From positions 1 to 15,193 of the forward strand of contig NZOF01000175.1 in assembly GCA_002695185.1 (NCBI GenBank): a stretch of DNA of 15,193 nucleotides, written 5' to 3'. This document shows, piece by piece, positions 1-6,037 of the stretch. A model generated the notes under the pieces. It saw only the letters and a program-made list of their open reading frames with translations. It was not told the origin of the DNA and made no database searches. The stretch's first letter is position 1. Each line of letters opens with the position of its first letter. The position numbers were made by a program, and so were the translations under genes. Source of the stretch: Erythrobacter sp. (GTDB lineage: Bacteria > Pseudomonadota > Alphaproteobacteria > Sphingomonadales > Sphingomonadaceae).

Positions 1-551
1 ATCACTAGTGCCCAGATCGAGGGCCAGATCCAAGCGAGGACCACCATTACGAGGATGCCGATGCATTGGGTGGCGAGGCTAATCGCTGACTGCCGTCCCA
101 GCCGGAGCTGGCGGTTAGCCACCACGGTTTTGGTGGTCTGGAAGCCCGCGATGAGGGCCGTCAGCCCCACAGCCGGCATCAGCGAAAGCAGTTGCGGCTC
201 GTTGTAGAACTGGGCCGCGGGCCAGGCCAGCGCGCAGGCACCCAGCCACAGCATCACGCCACGTCCGACTTGGATCGTCCAGGCAGTATTGAGGAAATCC
301 GGGTCCTCGCCGCGCCGGTTCTGGATTATCGATGGGCCAATGCCGATATCGGAAAACATCGCTAGCCCGGCCATGAAGGTCTGGACCAGCGCCATCAGTC
401 CGAATGCTTCGGGAAACAGCAGCCGTGTTAGGATCAGGTTCGAGCCGAGGCGGATTAGCTGCTGCGCGACTGTGGTTCCTAGGCTGATGGCAACGCCACG
501 CATCGCGCGGCTACGCAGCCCCTCACCCTGAAAATATGTCGATAGTTTCAA
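1..551 (-). CDS. Wzx-type flippase, N-terminal part (cut by window edge)
   Basis: This is the first about 183 codons of the flippase that is complete at 9570-10997. The remainder lies before base 1 because the contig was opened inside the gene. It is not a biological truncation. The start is TTG at 551-549; see the full copy for the annotation. Confidence 0.9.
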   Translation of the reverse strand, partial: MKLSTYFQGEGLRSRAMRGVAISLGTTVAQQLIRLGSNLILTRLLFPEAFGLMALVQTFMAGLAMFSDIGIGPSIIQNRRGEDPDFLNTAWTIQVGRGVMLWLGACALAWPAAQFYNEPQLLSLMPAVGLTALIAGFQTTKTVVANRQLRLGRQSAISLATQCIGILVMVVLAWIWPSIWALV

Positions 552-669
552 TGTTTAGTTCCGCGTCGCGTTTGGTAGGCCATATCGCACCCGGCCAGCG
601 GGATCACAGCCTTCTTGAGGATAAGAGGCAGGATTTTTGAAGTTGCCAGATCAAAATAAGTGATTTCAT
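548..669 (-). pseudogene. Possible broken small ORF upstream of the flippase
   Basis: An ATG at 669-667 has a strong ribosome binding site (GGGGAG) on the minus strand, but its frame stops after 21 codons, at 604. In a neighbouring frame an open stretch (reading ...FDLATSKILPLILKK... and ending RRGTKH) runs to a TGA at 550-548. That TGA overlaps the flippase TTG start as TTGA, the usual form of translational coupling. A one-base insertion near 653-655 would join the two into about 40 codons. I read this as a small gene with a frameshift (decay or sequencing error) that once led the flippase operon. I do not recognise the product, and it could also be chance. Confidence 0.3.
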
Positions 670-670
670 G

Positions 671-703
671 TGTTGCTCCCCTTTCTGTTCAGAGTGAGCA
701 ACA
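671..703 (-). promoter_or_regulatory. Stem-loop over the ribosome binding site of the flippase leader
   Basis: The 8-bp arms TGTTGCTC (671-678) and GAGCAACA (696-703) are perfect inverted repeats around a 17-nt loop. Read on the minus strand, the GGGGAG ribosome binding site for the ATG at 669 lies at the loop/3'-arm boundary, so the hairpin could mask it in mRNA. A role as an operator or a recombination scar at the DUF2442 junction is equally possible. Confidence 0.35.
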
Positions 704-709
704 TTAAAA

Positions 710-1088
710 GTGCAGCTCGAGGAAGCCTTCGCGCCCTCTTTTCAACCAGACTGAGCCGCGCGCATCGGCTGCACGCTATGACAAGAAGAACAGCCGGATC
801 ATCGTCGATCTGACCAATGGCTGCACCTTCGCGTTCCCGCCCCGCCTGGCGCAGGAGCTGGAAACGGCAACGGATAAAGACCTCGCCGCCGTCGAAATCC
901 TCGGTGCAGGATACGGCCTGCACTGGGAGACACTCGATGCAGACCTGTCCGTGCCCGGCTTGCTGGCGGGGCTGTTCGGTACCAAGGCCTACATGGCGCG
1001 CCGTGCCGGGCAAGCAACGTCACCCGCCAAAGCCGCCGCAGCCCGTGCCAACGGTGCAAAGGGCGGGCCACCGAAGAGGCAGGCGTGA
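710..1088 (+). pseudogene. DUF2442-family protein, frameshifted
   Basis: The frame ending at the TGA at 1086-1088 encodes a clear DUF2442-like protein. It contains TEPRASAARYDKK, then IIVDLTNGCTFAFPPRLAQEL, an EILGAGYGLHWETLDADLSV segment, and a basic alanine-rich tail ending GGPPKRQA. That frame is open only from 708 and has no ATG, GTG or TTG before the ATG at 993. The missing N-terminus appears one frame away: GTG at 710 begins VQLEEAFAPSFQ and hits a stop at 752. The two parts would join if one base were removed between about 743 and 750. DUF2442 genes often sit beside DUF4160 genes as small toxin-antitoxin-like pairs; no partner is seen here. The frameshift could be real decay or a sequencing error. 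Confidence 0.7.
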
Positions 1089-1103
1089 AACGATAGCGCC
1101 CGA

Positions 1104-1120
1104 CCGCCCCCACAAGGCGG
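1104..1120. terminator. Possible GC hairpin between convergent genes
   Basis: CCGCC (1104-1108) and GGCGG (1116-1120) form a short GC-rich stem in the 58-bp gap between the DUF2442 remnant and the oppositely oriented relaxase. There is no T-tract, so intrinsic termination is only a weak suggestion. Confidence 0.2.
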
Positions 1121-1146
1121 GGAGGCCGCGGGCGATCCGCGACAGC

Positions 1147-2421
1147 CTATAGGCTGTGCCCGCCCCGATCGCGCTCGGCGATGCTGTCCCGTTCCTTTTC
1201 TATCTCCCGCTGACGTTCCAGCTCACGTTCCCGCGCGACCTCCTGCGCCTGATGCCGTTCCTCGGCCTCGCGGCCCTCGCGCAACGCCGCCGCACGCTCG
1301 GCCAGTGCCTCCCCGGCGATCCCCGACGCCGCCTCGCGCAGCCGCGCCGCAAACTCCTCCGGCGTCTCCCGCTCTCGCTCCCGTTCCGGCGTGACGGTCT
1401 CCTGAACCTCCGGTTGGCTCTGATGGGCCTCCCATGCCGCTCGCATCCGCGCGGCAAGCTCGCGCCGGTCGGGGTCTCGCTCTTGTTTATCCCGGCCCCC
1501 GGCAAACGCCGGCTCGGCCTGCCCCGGCCTCACAAACCTTGCAGGTTCCAGACGGTCCAGAACGCGATCCGCCGCCCGGTCCAGCCAGTCGCGGACCTGC
1601 CCCGCCAGCTCGCGGGCGACTTCCATCACCTCGGCCGCGCGGGCCTTGGCCTCGTACCAGGCCCCGACCCGGCCGACCTCGATGCCGCGCTCCTTCATCT
1701 GCCATGCGCCGGGGGAAAGCTGCGGCAGCGGCGGGCGGTCCAGCTCGACGGCCCGCACCGTCTGCACCAGCTCCGCGCCCTCGTCGCCGCGTTCCCGCGC
1801 CGCCGATGCCAGCTCAAGCGCCTCGTCGCGCTGCGCCACCAGCGTCCGGTGGTCCACGCGGTCCTCGATGCCGGCGCGCTCAAGGGCCGCGTTGCTATCC
1901 CGCGCCCACGCCTCGCGCCAGCCCTCAAGGACCTCGACCTTGTTCCAGTCGCGGTTCTTGGTGGTGAAGCCCTCAGCATCGATCTCGCGGGTGGTCAGCA
2001 GGATATGGGCGTGATGGTTGCGCTCATCGCCCGCACACCCCGGCGCGTGTAGCGCGATGTCGGCCACCATGCCCCGCTCCACGAACTGCGCCTGCACGAA
2101 GTCCCGCACCAGATCCACCCGCGCCTCGTGGGTCAGCTCGGCGGGCAGAGCCACACGGACCTCGCGGGCGACCTGGCTGTTCTTGCGGGTCTCGGCTTCC
2201 TCGACGCGATTCCACAGCTCGGATCGGTCATGGACCCAATCCGGCGCATGATCCGGGGCGAGGATTTCCGTGTGATGGACGCCGCCGCGCTTGGCGTAAT
2301 CGAAGACCAAGCCGGTGCGCCGGTCTTCGATGCGCTCGGCCACGCGATAGGCGATCGCCGCCGTGGCGCTGCGGCCCTGACTGCGGGAAATCATCGTTGC
2401 ACGTAAATGATAGATCGCCAT
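1147..2421 (-). CDS. mobA: MOBQ-family relaxase (MobA/MobL, TraA-like nuclease domain)
   Basis: This 424-residue protein is a DNA-nicking relaxase of the MobA/MobL (MOBQ) family, which cuts one strand at oriT and stays covalently bound to the 5' end for transfer. Motif I is ISRSQGRSATAAIAYR (11-26), with Tyr25 as the likely nucleophile. The metal-binding histidine motif is NHHAHILLTTRE (135-146), with His125 upstream as a possible third ligand. Residues after about 300 are a charged Arg/Glu-rich helical tail. Ti-plasmid TraA proteins are more than 1,000 residues long with a helicase domain; here there is none, as is usual for small mobilizable plasmids. It is transcribed away from the oriT at 2472-2510, with the accessory genes on the other side. 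The plasmid would need a helper type IV secretion system. Confidence 0.95.
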   Translation of the reverse strand: MAIYHLRATMISRSQGRSATAAIAYRVAERIEDRRTGLVFDYAKRGGVHHTEILAPDHAPDWVHDRSELWNRVEEAETRKNSQVAREVRVALPAELTHEARVDLVRDFVQAQFVERGMVADIALHAPGCAGDERNHHAHILLTTREIDAEGFTTKNRDWNKVEVLEGWREAWARDSNAALERAGIEDRVDHRTLVAQRDEALELASAARERGDEGAELVQTVRAVELDRPPLPQLSPGAWQMKERGIEVGRVGAWYEAKARAAEVMEVARELAGQVRDWLDRAADRVLDRLEPARFVRPGQAEPAFAGGRDKQERDPDRRELAARMRAAWEAHQSQPEVQETVTPERERERETPEEFAARLREAASGIAGEALAERAAALREGREAEERHQAQEVARERELERQREIEKERDSIAERDRGGHSL

Positions 2422-2471
2422 TCGGGTGCCGCACCTAGCTTAGGGGTCGAGGGGAAACGCCAGTCTCCCCC

Positions 2472-2510
2472 GCCCACACAAACGCTCAGCGTTTGTATAA
2501 GTGGGCACTT
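2472..2510 (+). other. oriT: oriT: inverted repeat plus RSF1010-like nic core
   Basis: In the 153-bp gap between relaxase and traD-like gene, ACAAACGCT (2478-2486) and AGCGTTTGT (2488-2496) form a 9-bp inverted repeat with a one-base centre. They are flanked by a second pair, GCCCAC (2472-2477) and GTGGGC (2501-2506). Directly 3' lies TAAGTGGGCACT (2498-2509). The MOBQ nic core of RSF1010/R1162 is TAAGTGCGCCCT and also sits just 3' of an inverted repeat, and pTiC58 oriT is known to resemble it. By analogy the nick is predicted on the plus strand between 2505 and 2506. Confidence 0.75.
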
Positions 2511-2574
2511 CGTGTCTTGCACCCTAGCCTCACGAGGGACAGAATTGCAACCATAGAGCGAAAAGGAATTCGGA

Positions 2575-2841
2575 ATGGCGCGCAGCATTGATCAACAGGT
2601 CGCCGAGGCACAGGCCAGGCTCAATCGCCTCAAGAGCCGTCAGAAGGCCAGTGAGACGCGACGGAAAATTATCGTCGGTGCCATCGTGACCAATGCGGCT
2701 TTGAATGATCCGAAAATTGCCCGCTGGATGGCGGCGACCCTGCGCAAGAACGCCACCCGCGAGGTCGACCGGAAGGAGCTGGCGGGGCTGCTGGCCGAAC
2801 TCGATGCCAAGGCGCACAGCGCCGGGGCGGGTGAGGCATGA
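2575..2841 (+). CDS. TraD/MobC-like mobilization accessory protein
   Basis: This 88-residue charged, soluble protein begins with a helical Gln/Ala/Arg segment (MARSIDQQVAEAQARLNRLKS). It continues into RRKIIVGAIVTNAALNDPKIARWMAATL and a RKELAGLLAEL tail, a pattern like the short TraD/MobC proteins next to TraA-type relaxases. These are thought to act as relaxosome accessories at oriT, though their biochemistry is poorly defined. The gene starts about 65 bp from the predicted nic site and diverges from the relaxase. Its stop overlaps the next start as ATGA, so the two genes are probably translated as a unit. A ribosome binding site is suggested by the purine-rich GCGAAAAGGAATTCGGA before the ATG. 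The exact family name is uncertain. Confidence 0.75.
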   Translation: MARSIDQQVAEAQARLNRLKSRQKASETRRKIIVGAIVTNAALNDPKIARWMAATLRKNATREVDRKELAGLLAELDAKAHSAGAGEA

Positions 2842-3389
2842 GCGTCAAGGACCCTTTCGAGATCCTGGCCGACGAGATTACCCTGATCCGCCGCCAGATC
2901 GACCATCTGCAGCGCACCAGCCTCGACAGGAAGGATGCCGAACATCTCAACAGCGTGGTGGCTGAAAGCCTCGACCATATGGCAAAGCTCACCGCGGGGA
3001 TTGACCGGAGCATCACCTCCCGCCTGAACCTGGCCACGGAACGCACCCGCATCACCGCCACAGAGGCGGCACAGGGGGCTGCGGAAGCTGCCATCGAGAA
3101 ATCCCATGCAAGGAGCCTCGAAGCTGCCCGGAGCCTCTCTGAGGCGGCCGGAGAGGCCCGCAGGGAGGCGTGGCGGTATTTCGGCGGGTTCTGGGTGTGG
3201 CTGGCCTCTATCGGCGCCACAGGGGCGCTTCTGGGCGCTCTGGTGGCGTTCTGGATCGGAGGCACCATCGCCGCGCGCGATTTCGGAGACCATCCGGGCA
3301 TCTTTTGTGGCCGTGCTGGCGGTCAGGTGGTCAAGCAAAGCGACGGTTCAAGCTATTGCGCCGTCTGGATCAGGAAACCGGACCGGTAA
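2838..3389 (+). CDS. Mobilization-linked membrane protein, function unknown
   Basis: This 183-residue protein has a helical, charged N-terminal half (residues 1-112, likely coiled coil, rich in Ala/Glu/Arg). One strong hydrophobic segment follows at about 115-142 (FGGFWVWLASIGATGALLGA...), then a short C-terminal domain with two cysteines (Cys157 and Cys174) and the sequence SYCAVWIRK. Arg/Lys just before the membrane segment suggest the helical half is cytoplasmic and the Cys-bearing tail periplasmic. The start overlaps the stop of the traD-like gene (ATGA), so it belongs to the mobilization operon. It could anchor the relaxosome at the membrane or help coupling to a helper secretion system; that is inference from position and topology. 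I do not recognise a characterised homologue. Confidence 0.75.
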   Translation: MSVKDPFEILADEITLIRRQIDHLQRTSLDRKDAEHLNSVVAESLDHMAKLTAGIDRSITSRLNLATERTRITATEAAQGAAEAAIEKSHARSLEAARSLSEAAGEARREAWRYFGGFWVWLASIGATGALLGALVAFWIGGTIAARDFGDHPGIFCGRAGGQVVKQSDGSSYCAVWIRKPDR

Positions 3390-3395
3390 GCAGGA

Positions 3396-3722
3396 TCAAT
3401 CCGCGATTCCGAGAAACAGCGCTAGGGCACGGTTTACTTCCAACAGGGTCGGAGCATCGAGGTGCCCGAAAACGGACCCGATCTTTCGGACGGGCACCGA
3501 CATCGGTTTGTCCACCATTACTTGTGAGGAGGCCCGTAATCTGTTCTCGCCAGATGGCTCGACCGTGACACGACCAAGCGGCGTCTCCACCAGCGTGGAC
3601 GACATCAGAAGCACCGCTACGGTTTCCGTGTCACGGAACAAGTCGGACTGGATTACCAAGGCGGGCCGTGGCTTGCCATGATCACCCTGTAAGGCAACTG
3701 TTACCAGATCGCCCCGGATCAT
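3396..3722 (-). CDS. mazF: MazF/PemK-family toxin (mRNA endoribonuclease)
   Basis: This 108-residue protein carries the family's N-terminal signature: MIRGDLVTVALQGDHGKPRP (1-20) followed by ALVIQSDLF. It then has a beta-rich core with VLLMSSTL and a KIGSVFGHLDAPTLLEV C-terminal segment. MazF-type toxins cleave mRNA when their antitoxin is degraded, which stabilises plasmids by killing or arresting cells that lose them. The length is normal for the family. It lies 31 bp after the MazE-like gene on the same strand, the standard antitoxin-first order. Its stop is 6 bp from the end of the convergent membrane-protein gene, leaving no room for a terminator between them. Confidence 0.92.
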   Translation of the reverse strand: MIRGDLVTVALQGDHGKPRPALVIQSDLFRDTETVAVLLMSSTLVETPLGRVTVEPSGENRLRASSQVMVDKPMSVPVRKIGSVFGHLDAPTLLEVNRALALFLGIAD

Positions 3723-3753
3723 GCGCCGATTGACCGTTCATTCGATGTGGACC

Positions 3754-3972
3754 TCAGGCCCACCCTTCGATGTCCTCCAGCGCAGCATCGAGGTCAGCCA
3801 TCAGTTCCGGGTCGTTCCGGTCGGCCTCTGCCATGAGCGCAGATTGACGCGCACATTCGGCGGTGAAGCCAGGACGGCGGGTATCGGGAACCCAGATCTG
3901 AACAGGACGCAACCCGGCGGCCCGGAGGGCGTCACGGCGTTTTTGGACACGGGCGCTGGTCGAAACCGGCAT
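3754..3972 (-). CDS. mazE: MazE-like antitoxin (DUF3018 type)
   Basis: This 72-residue protein starts with a basic segment (STSARVQKRRDALRAAGLRP), followed by VQIWVPDTRRPGFTAECARQ and an acidic C-terminal tail (DPELMADLDAALEDIEGWA). This matches the small MazE-like antitoxins of the DUF3018 family found with MazF toxins in Alphaproteobacteria. The N-terminal half would bind DNA and autoregulate; the acidic tail would wrap the toxin. GAGGAG on the minus strand, about 9 nt before the ATG, is a strong ribosome binding site. The gene precedes mazF by 31 bp and is itself preceded by a second antitoxin-like gene 59 bp upstream. Confidence 0.88.
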   Translation of the reverse strand: MPVSTSARVQKRRDALRAAGLRPVQIWVPDTRRPGFTAECARQSALMAEADRNDPELMADLDAALEDIEGWA

Positions 3973-3998
3973 GATGAAAATCTCCTCGCAGGTTGCGC

Positions 3999-4035
3999 TA
4001 CATGTAACGAACTTCTACTAGCGATGCAAGGTCAA
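3999..4035 (-). promoter_or_regulatory. Candidate promoter/operator of the mazEF pair
   Basis: On the minus strand TTGCAT (4029-4024) and TACATG (4006-4001) are 17 nt apart and could be weak -35 and -10 boxes. The perfect palindrome TACATGTA (3999-4006) sits over this -10, 26 bp before the mazE start, where an autoregulatory site would be expected. The match to consensus is poor, and the pair may instead be transcribed from upstream. Confidence 0.3.
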
Positions 4036-4175
4036 TCCGCTTTTTTCTTTGCCGTCGCAACGGCGATCGCATGGCGCACGGACGCCATTGCACCCTCATG
4101 GTTAACTGTCCGATCAGCTTGCAGGTCTGCGAGCCCGCGCTTGATGCCTTCGATGGCGGCTTGTTCATGGTCCAT
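4032..4175 (-). CDS. Small orphan antitoxin-like protein
   Basis: The chosen start is the ATG at 4175-4173, preceded by GGGAGAA at good spacing; an upstream in-frame ATG at 4220 has no such site. The 47-residue product contains AIEGIKRGLADLQADRTVNHE and then a helical, basic end (HAIAVATAKKKAD). The G-L-A-D-x-x-x-x-R-T-V-x-H-E pattern resembles the C-terminal helix of ParD/RelB-type antitoxins, whose usual role is to bind a ParE or RelE toxin. No such toxin is present, and there is no obvious ribbon-helix-helix domain. It lies 59 bp upstream of mazE on the same strand, so it may be a remnant of a second toxin-antitoxin pair or a third member of this operon. Confidence 0.6.
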   Translation of the reverse strand: MDHEQAAIEGIKRGLADLQADRTVNHEGAMASVRHAIAVATAKKKAD

Positions 4176-4311
4176 GTCGTTCTCCCTCGGTCTGTCAGCA
4201 TTGGGGAATTCTAGGCTCATCCAGAAAAACGCCTAGTGTTAATAGTGTTACCTACGGAGTATGTTACGGACCCAAAAATTGTTCGTAACCCTATGGGCTT
4301 GAACGGGAAAA

Positions 4312-4320
4312 TAATCCACA
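4312..4320 (+). other. DnaA-box-like site next to the iterons
   Basis: TAATCCACA at 4312-4320 differs at one base from the DnaA box TTATCCACA and directly abuts the first iteron. An AT-rich patch (CCCAAAAATTG at about 4270-4282) and the direct repeat TAGTGTTA (4234-4241 and 4243-4250) lie just before it. This is a typical replication-origin arrangement. Confidence 0.5.
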
Positions 4321-4493
4321 GGGTTCCGAAAGGGTCAAATCTGGGTTCCGAAAGGGTCAAATCTGGGTTCCGAAAGGGTCAAACGTAAAAGGCCCCCTGA
4401 AGGGTTCCTGAACGGTCAAACTTCGGTTCCCGATGGTGCGAACGTCGGAGTAGTTCCTGATAGGTCAAATTTGGGGTTCCTGAACGGTCAAAC
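4321..4493 (+). repeat. oriV: Iteron array, plasmid replication origin (oriV)
   Basis: Three tandem iterons with a 22-bp period begin at 4321, 4343 and 4365, with core GGGTTCCGAAAGGGTCAAAT. Four diverged copies follow: GGGTTCCTGAACGGTCAAAC at 4402, CGGTTCCCGATGGTGCGAAC at 4424, TAGTTCCTGATAGGTCAAAT at 4451 and GGGTTCCTGAACGGTCAAAC again at 4474. The spacings between copies are 22, 22, 37, 22, 27 and 23 bp. The array ends 18 bp before the repA start, so RepA binding would both open the origin and cover the repA promoter region. Iteron plasmids are known to control copy number this way. Confidence 0.9.
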
Positions 4494-4511
4494 TTCTCGT
4501 AGCTTCCAGAC

Positions 4512-5519
4512 ATGCCTTTGCTGCCAGACAGACATCCCCAGAAGGATTTTTTCATCCTCGATATCGCGGACGTAGTTCCCAAGGACGACACCGCGTCGAT
4601 GGAGCACCCCCTGTTTTCTCTGGCGACCAAGCCGGACATGCGTCACCTAGTCTACCAGAACGGCGAGAACAGGTTAGAAATCGCCCCTTCCGGCCTCGGC
4701 CTTCCCACCATCAAGGACAAGGACATCCTGATCTTCTGCATCAGCCAGCTGATGGACATGAAGAACCGGGGCGAGAAGATCGGAAAGCACGTCCGTTTCA
4801 GCGCCCGTGAGCTGTCCATCGCCACAAACCGCCCCATTGGCGGCAATCACTACAAGCGGCTGGAGCAAGCCTTCAAACGGCTACAAGGAACGCAGTTCAC
4901 CACGACGATCCGCACCGGGAACAAGCGTGAAGTTCGGATTTTCAGCCTCGTGGACCAAGCCGGATTCGTCATGCAGGAAGAGGGGACATGGCGGCTTGAC
5001 TATTGCGAAGTCGCCCTGTCCGAATGGTTCATGCGCGCGATCGAGGCCAATGAGGTCGTGACGATCTCGAACGACTATTTCCGCCTTCGTCGTCCACTTG
5101 AGCGCCGTCTGTATGAGATCGGCCGCAAGCACTGCGGGGGCCAATCAAAGTGGCAGATCGGCCTCGCCAAACTTCAGGAAAAGACCGGTAGCAATGCGCC
5201 CCTGAAGAAGTTCCGGCTTAACCTTCGCCAGATCATCACCGACGATCACACGCCTTTCTACCGGATCGAACTGACGGGCGATGATCTCGTGATCTTCCGG
5301 CCCCGGCATACGAAGACACAGATCGCGCCCACAATCGCCCTGCCTGACTGGGCCGAGGAAAAGGCCCGCGCCTCAGCGCGGGAGAAGGGTCGGGATTACT
5401 ACGCCCTCCGAACTGACTGGCTGGCCTTCGCGCAAACGGAAACGGCCAAGGGCAATCCGCCGAAAAACGCAGGGGCCGCCTTTGTCGCCTATTGCGCGAA
5501 GCAGGGCAGCCTGCGCTAG
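4512..5519 (+). CDS. repA: RepA-type replication initiator (RPA family)
   Basis: This 335-residue protein belongs to the alphaproteobacterial replication initiator protein A family. The signature begins at SMEHPLFSLATKPDMR (29-44). It is followed by LEIAPSGLGLPTIKDKDIL, then a winged-helix-like central part including RFSARELSIATNRPIGGNHY and YKRLEQAFKRLQGTQFTTTI, and a second DNA-binding-like region with RRPLERRLYEIGRKHCG. It should bind the iterons directly upstream, melt the origin and recruit host replication proteins. The ATG at 4512 is the first possible start, because an in-frame TAG lies three codons upstream. No clear ribosome binding site is seen. This replicon type points to Rhodobacterales or close relatives. 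Confidence 0.92.
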   Translation: MPLLPDRHPQKDFFILDIADVVPKDDTASMEHPLFSLATKPDMRHLVYQNGENRLEIAPSGLGLPTIKDKDILIFCISQLMDMKNRGEKIGKHVRFSARELSIATNRPIGGNHYKRLEQAFKRLQGTQFTTTIRTGNKREVRIFSLVDQAGFVMQEEGTWRLDYCEVALSEWFMRAIEANEVVTISNDYFRLRRPLERRLYEIGRKHCGGQSKWQIGLAKLQEKTGSNAPLKKFRLNLRQIITDDHTPFYRIELTGDDLVIFRPRHTKTQIAPTIALPDWAEEKARASAREKGRDYYALRTDWLAFAQTETAKGNPPKNAGAAFVAYCAKQGSLR

Positions 5520-5522
5520 CGG

Positions 5523-5960
5523 CTATCCGAACAATCGGCCCCAAAATCCCTTGCGCGGTTCGGCTGTCGCCTGCGGTCGCAGATCGACCAAGAGCGCGTG
5601 CAGTTGGTCTTCCTTGCGTTCAGCCCGCTCGGCCCGCTCTCTCAGGTCCTCGATGCGTTGTTCCAGAAAACCGCGTTCTCGCTTGTCGGATTGAACCTGG
5701 GCGCGAAGCTTCTCAACTTCGCCCTGCAGCACACTGGTTTCACGGGATGTTTCAGGTGTTTCAGAAGGGGTTGCAATTCGCTTCACGGAACCATTCCTGT
5801 GCCCGTTAGCATCCTTCCATCGTTCCAGCTCGGCCGCGTCAATGTTGTAGGAACCATCGTCCAGACGTTTCGCACTGAGCTTCCCGCTTTTTATGGCCCG
5901 CGAAAGAGTCGGTTTGCTGAACCCGGCTGCCTTTGCAGCTTCTCCCAAGGTGTAACTCAT
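5523..5960 (-). CDS. HTH/coiled-coil plasmid maintenance protein
   Basis: This 145-residue protein has an N-terminal helix-turn-helix (TLGEAAKAAGFSKPTLSRAI, residues 4-23) with a MerR/excisionase-like wing (KLSAKRLDDGSYNIDAAELERW). After a linker with PSETPETSRE comes a long charged coiled coil (about 77-120, VEKLRAQVQSDKRERGFLEQ... and DLRERAERAERKEDQLHALL). The conserved-looking hydrophobic end is GFWGRLFG. The architecture resembles KfrA-like proteins and the single-protein Par of staphylococcal pSK1, so a role in segregation, in regulation, or in both is plausible. It converges on repA, with stops 3 bp apart. GGTGTAAC sites overlap its start and recur upstream, which suggests autoregulation. 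No ribosome binding site precedes the ATG, so the mRNA may be leaderless. Confidence 0.75.
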   Translation of the reverse strand: MSYTLGEAAKAAGFSKPTLSRAIKSGKLSAKRLDDGSYNIDAAELERWKDANGHRNGSVKRIATPSETPETSRETSVLQGEVEKLRAQVQSDKRERGFLEQRIEDLRERAERAERKEDQLHALLVDLRPQATAEPRKGFWGRLFG

Positions 5961-6037
5961 AGGTGTAACGGCCCGCTCTCACAGTGTTGCAATTCGCCTC
6001 AGCTGCTTGTGAGGCTTACAGTTACACATGTTACACC
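5949..6037 (-). promoter_or_regulatory. Repeated GGTGTAAC operator of the HTH protein
   Basis: GGTGTAAC occurs at 5949-5956 and 5962-5969, and its reverse complement at 6021-6027 (GTTACAC) and 6030-6037 (GTTACACC). The four sites form two pairs facing each other across about 50 bp. One pair overlaps codons 1-4 of the HTH gene and the other lies 60-80 bp upstream, the arrangement expected for an autorepressor or a small centromere. On the minus strand TTGCAA, 17 bp before GTTACA, is a weak promoter candidate. Confidence 0.55.

Larger units (their letters stand above)
1..4747. repeat. First copy of terminal redundancy (circular plasmid overlap)
   Basis: Bases 1-4747 reappear as 10447-15193 at a constant offset of 10,446 bp, and all reading frames in the two copies give the same proteins. 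The repeat starts and stops inside genes (flippase and repA) and has no insertion-sequence ends or target duplication. This is what an untrimmed circular contig looks like, so the replicon is inferred to be a 10,446-bp circle. A true tandem multimer cannot be excluded from sequence alone. Confidence 0.95.

Noticed and set aside
1156..2052. 298-residue open frame on the plus strand across the relaxase
   Set aside because: It is a shadow of the GC-rich relaxase gene: Pro/Arg/Leu-rich, without motifs, while the minus strand has clear relaxase motifs.
2640..3338. Long minus-strand frames (232 and 210 residues) opposite the traD-like and membrane-protein genes
   Set aside because: Composition is low-complexity Ser/Ala/Arg/Pro and no domain is seen. 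The plus-strand genes have start/stop coupling and a membrane segment.
4321..4493. Tandem repeats considered as a CRISPR array
   Set aside because: Units are contiguous 22-mers without unique spacers, next to a rep gene. These are iterons.
1..4747. Segmental duplication by transposition
   Set aside because: There are no insertion-sequence ends or target duplications, and the breakpoints are inside genes. A circular overlap explains it better.
2542..5997. GTTGCAATTC found at 5770, 5986 and (reverse complement) 2542
   Set aside because: A 10-base word repeated three times in 10 kb is near chance level, and the three sites share no context.
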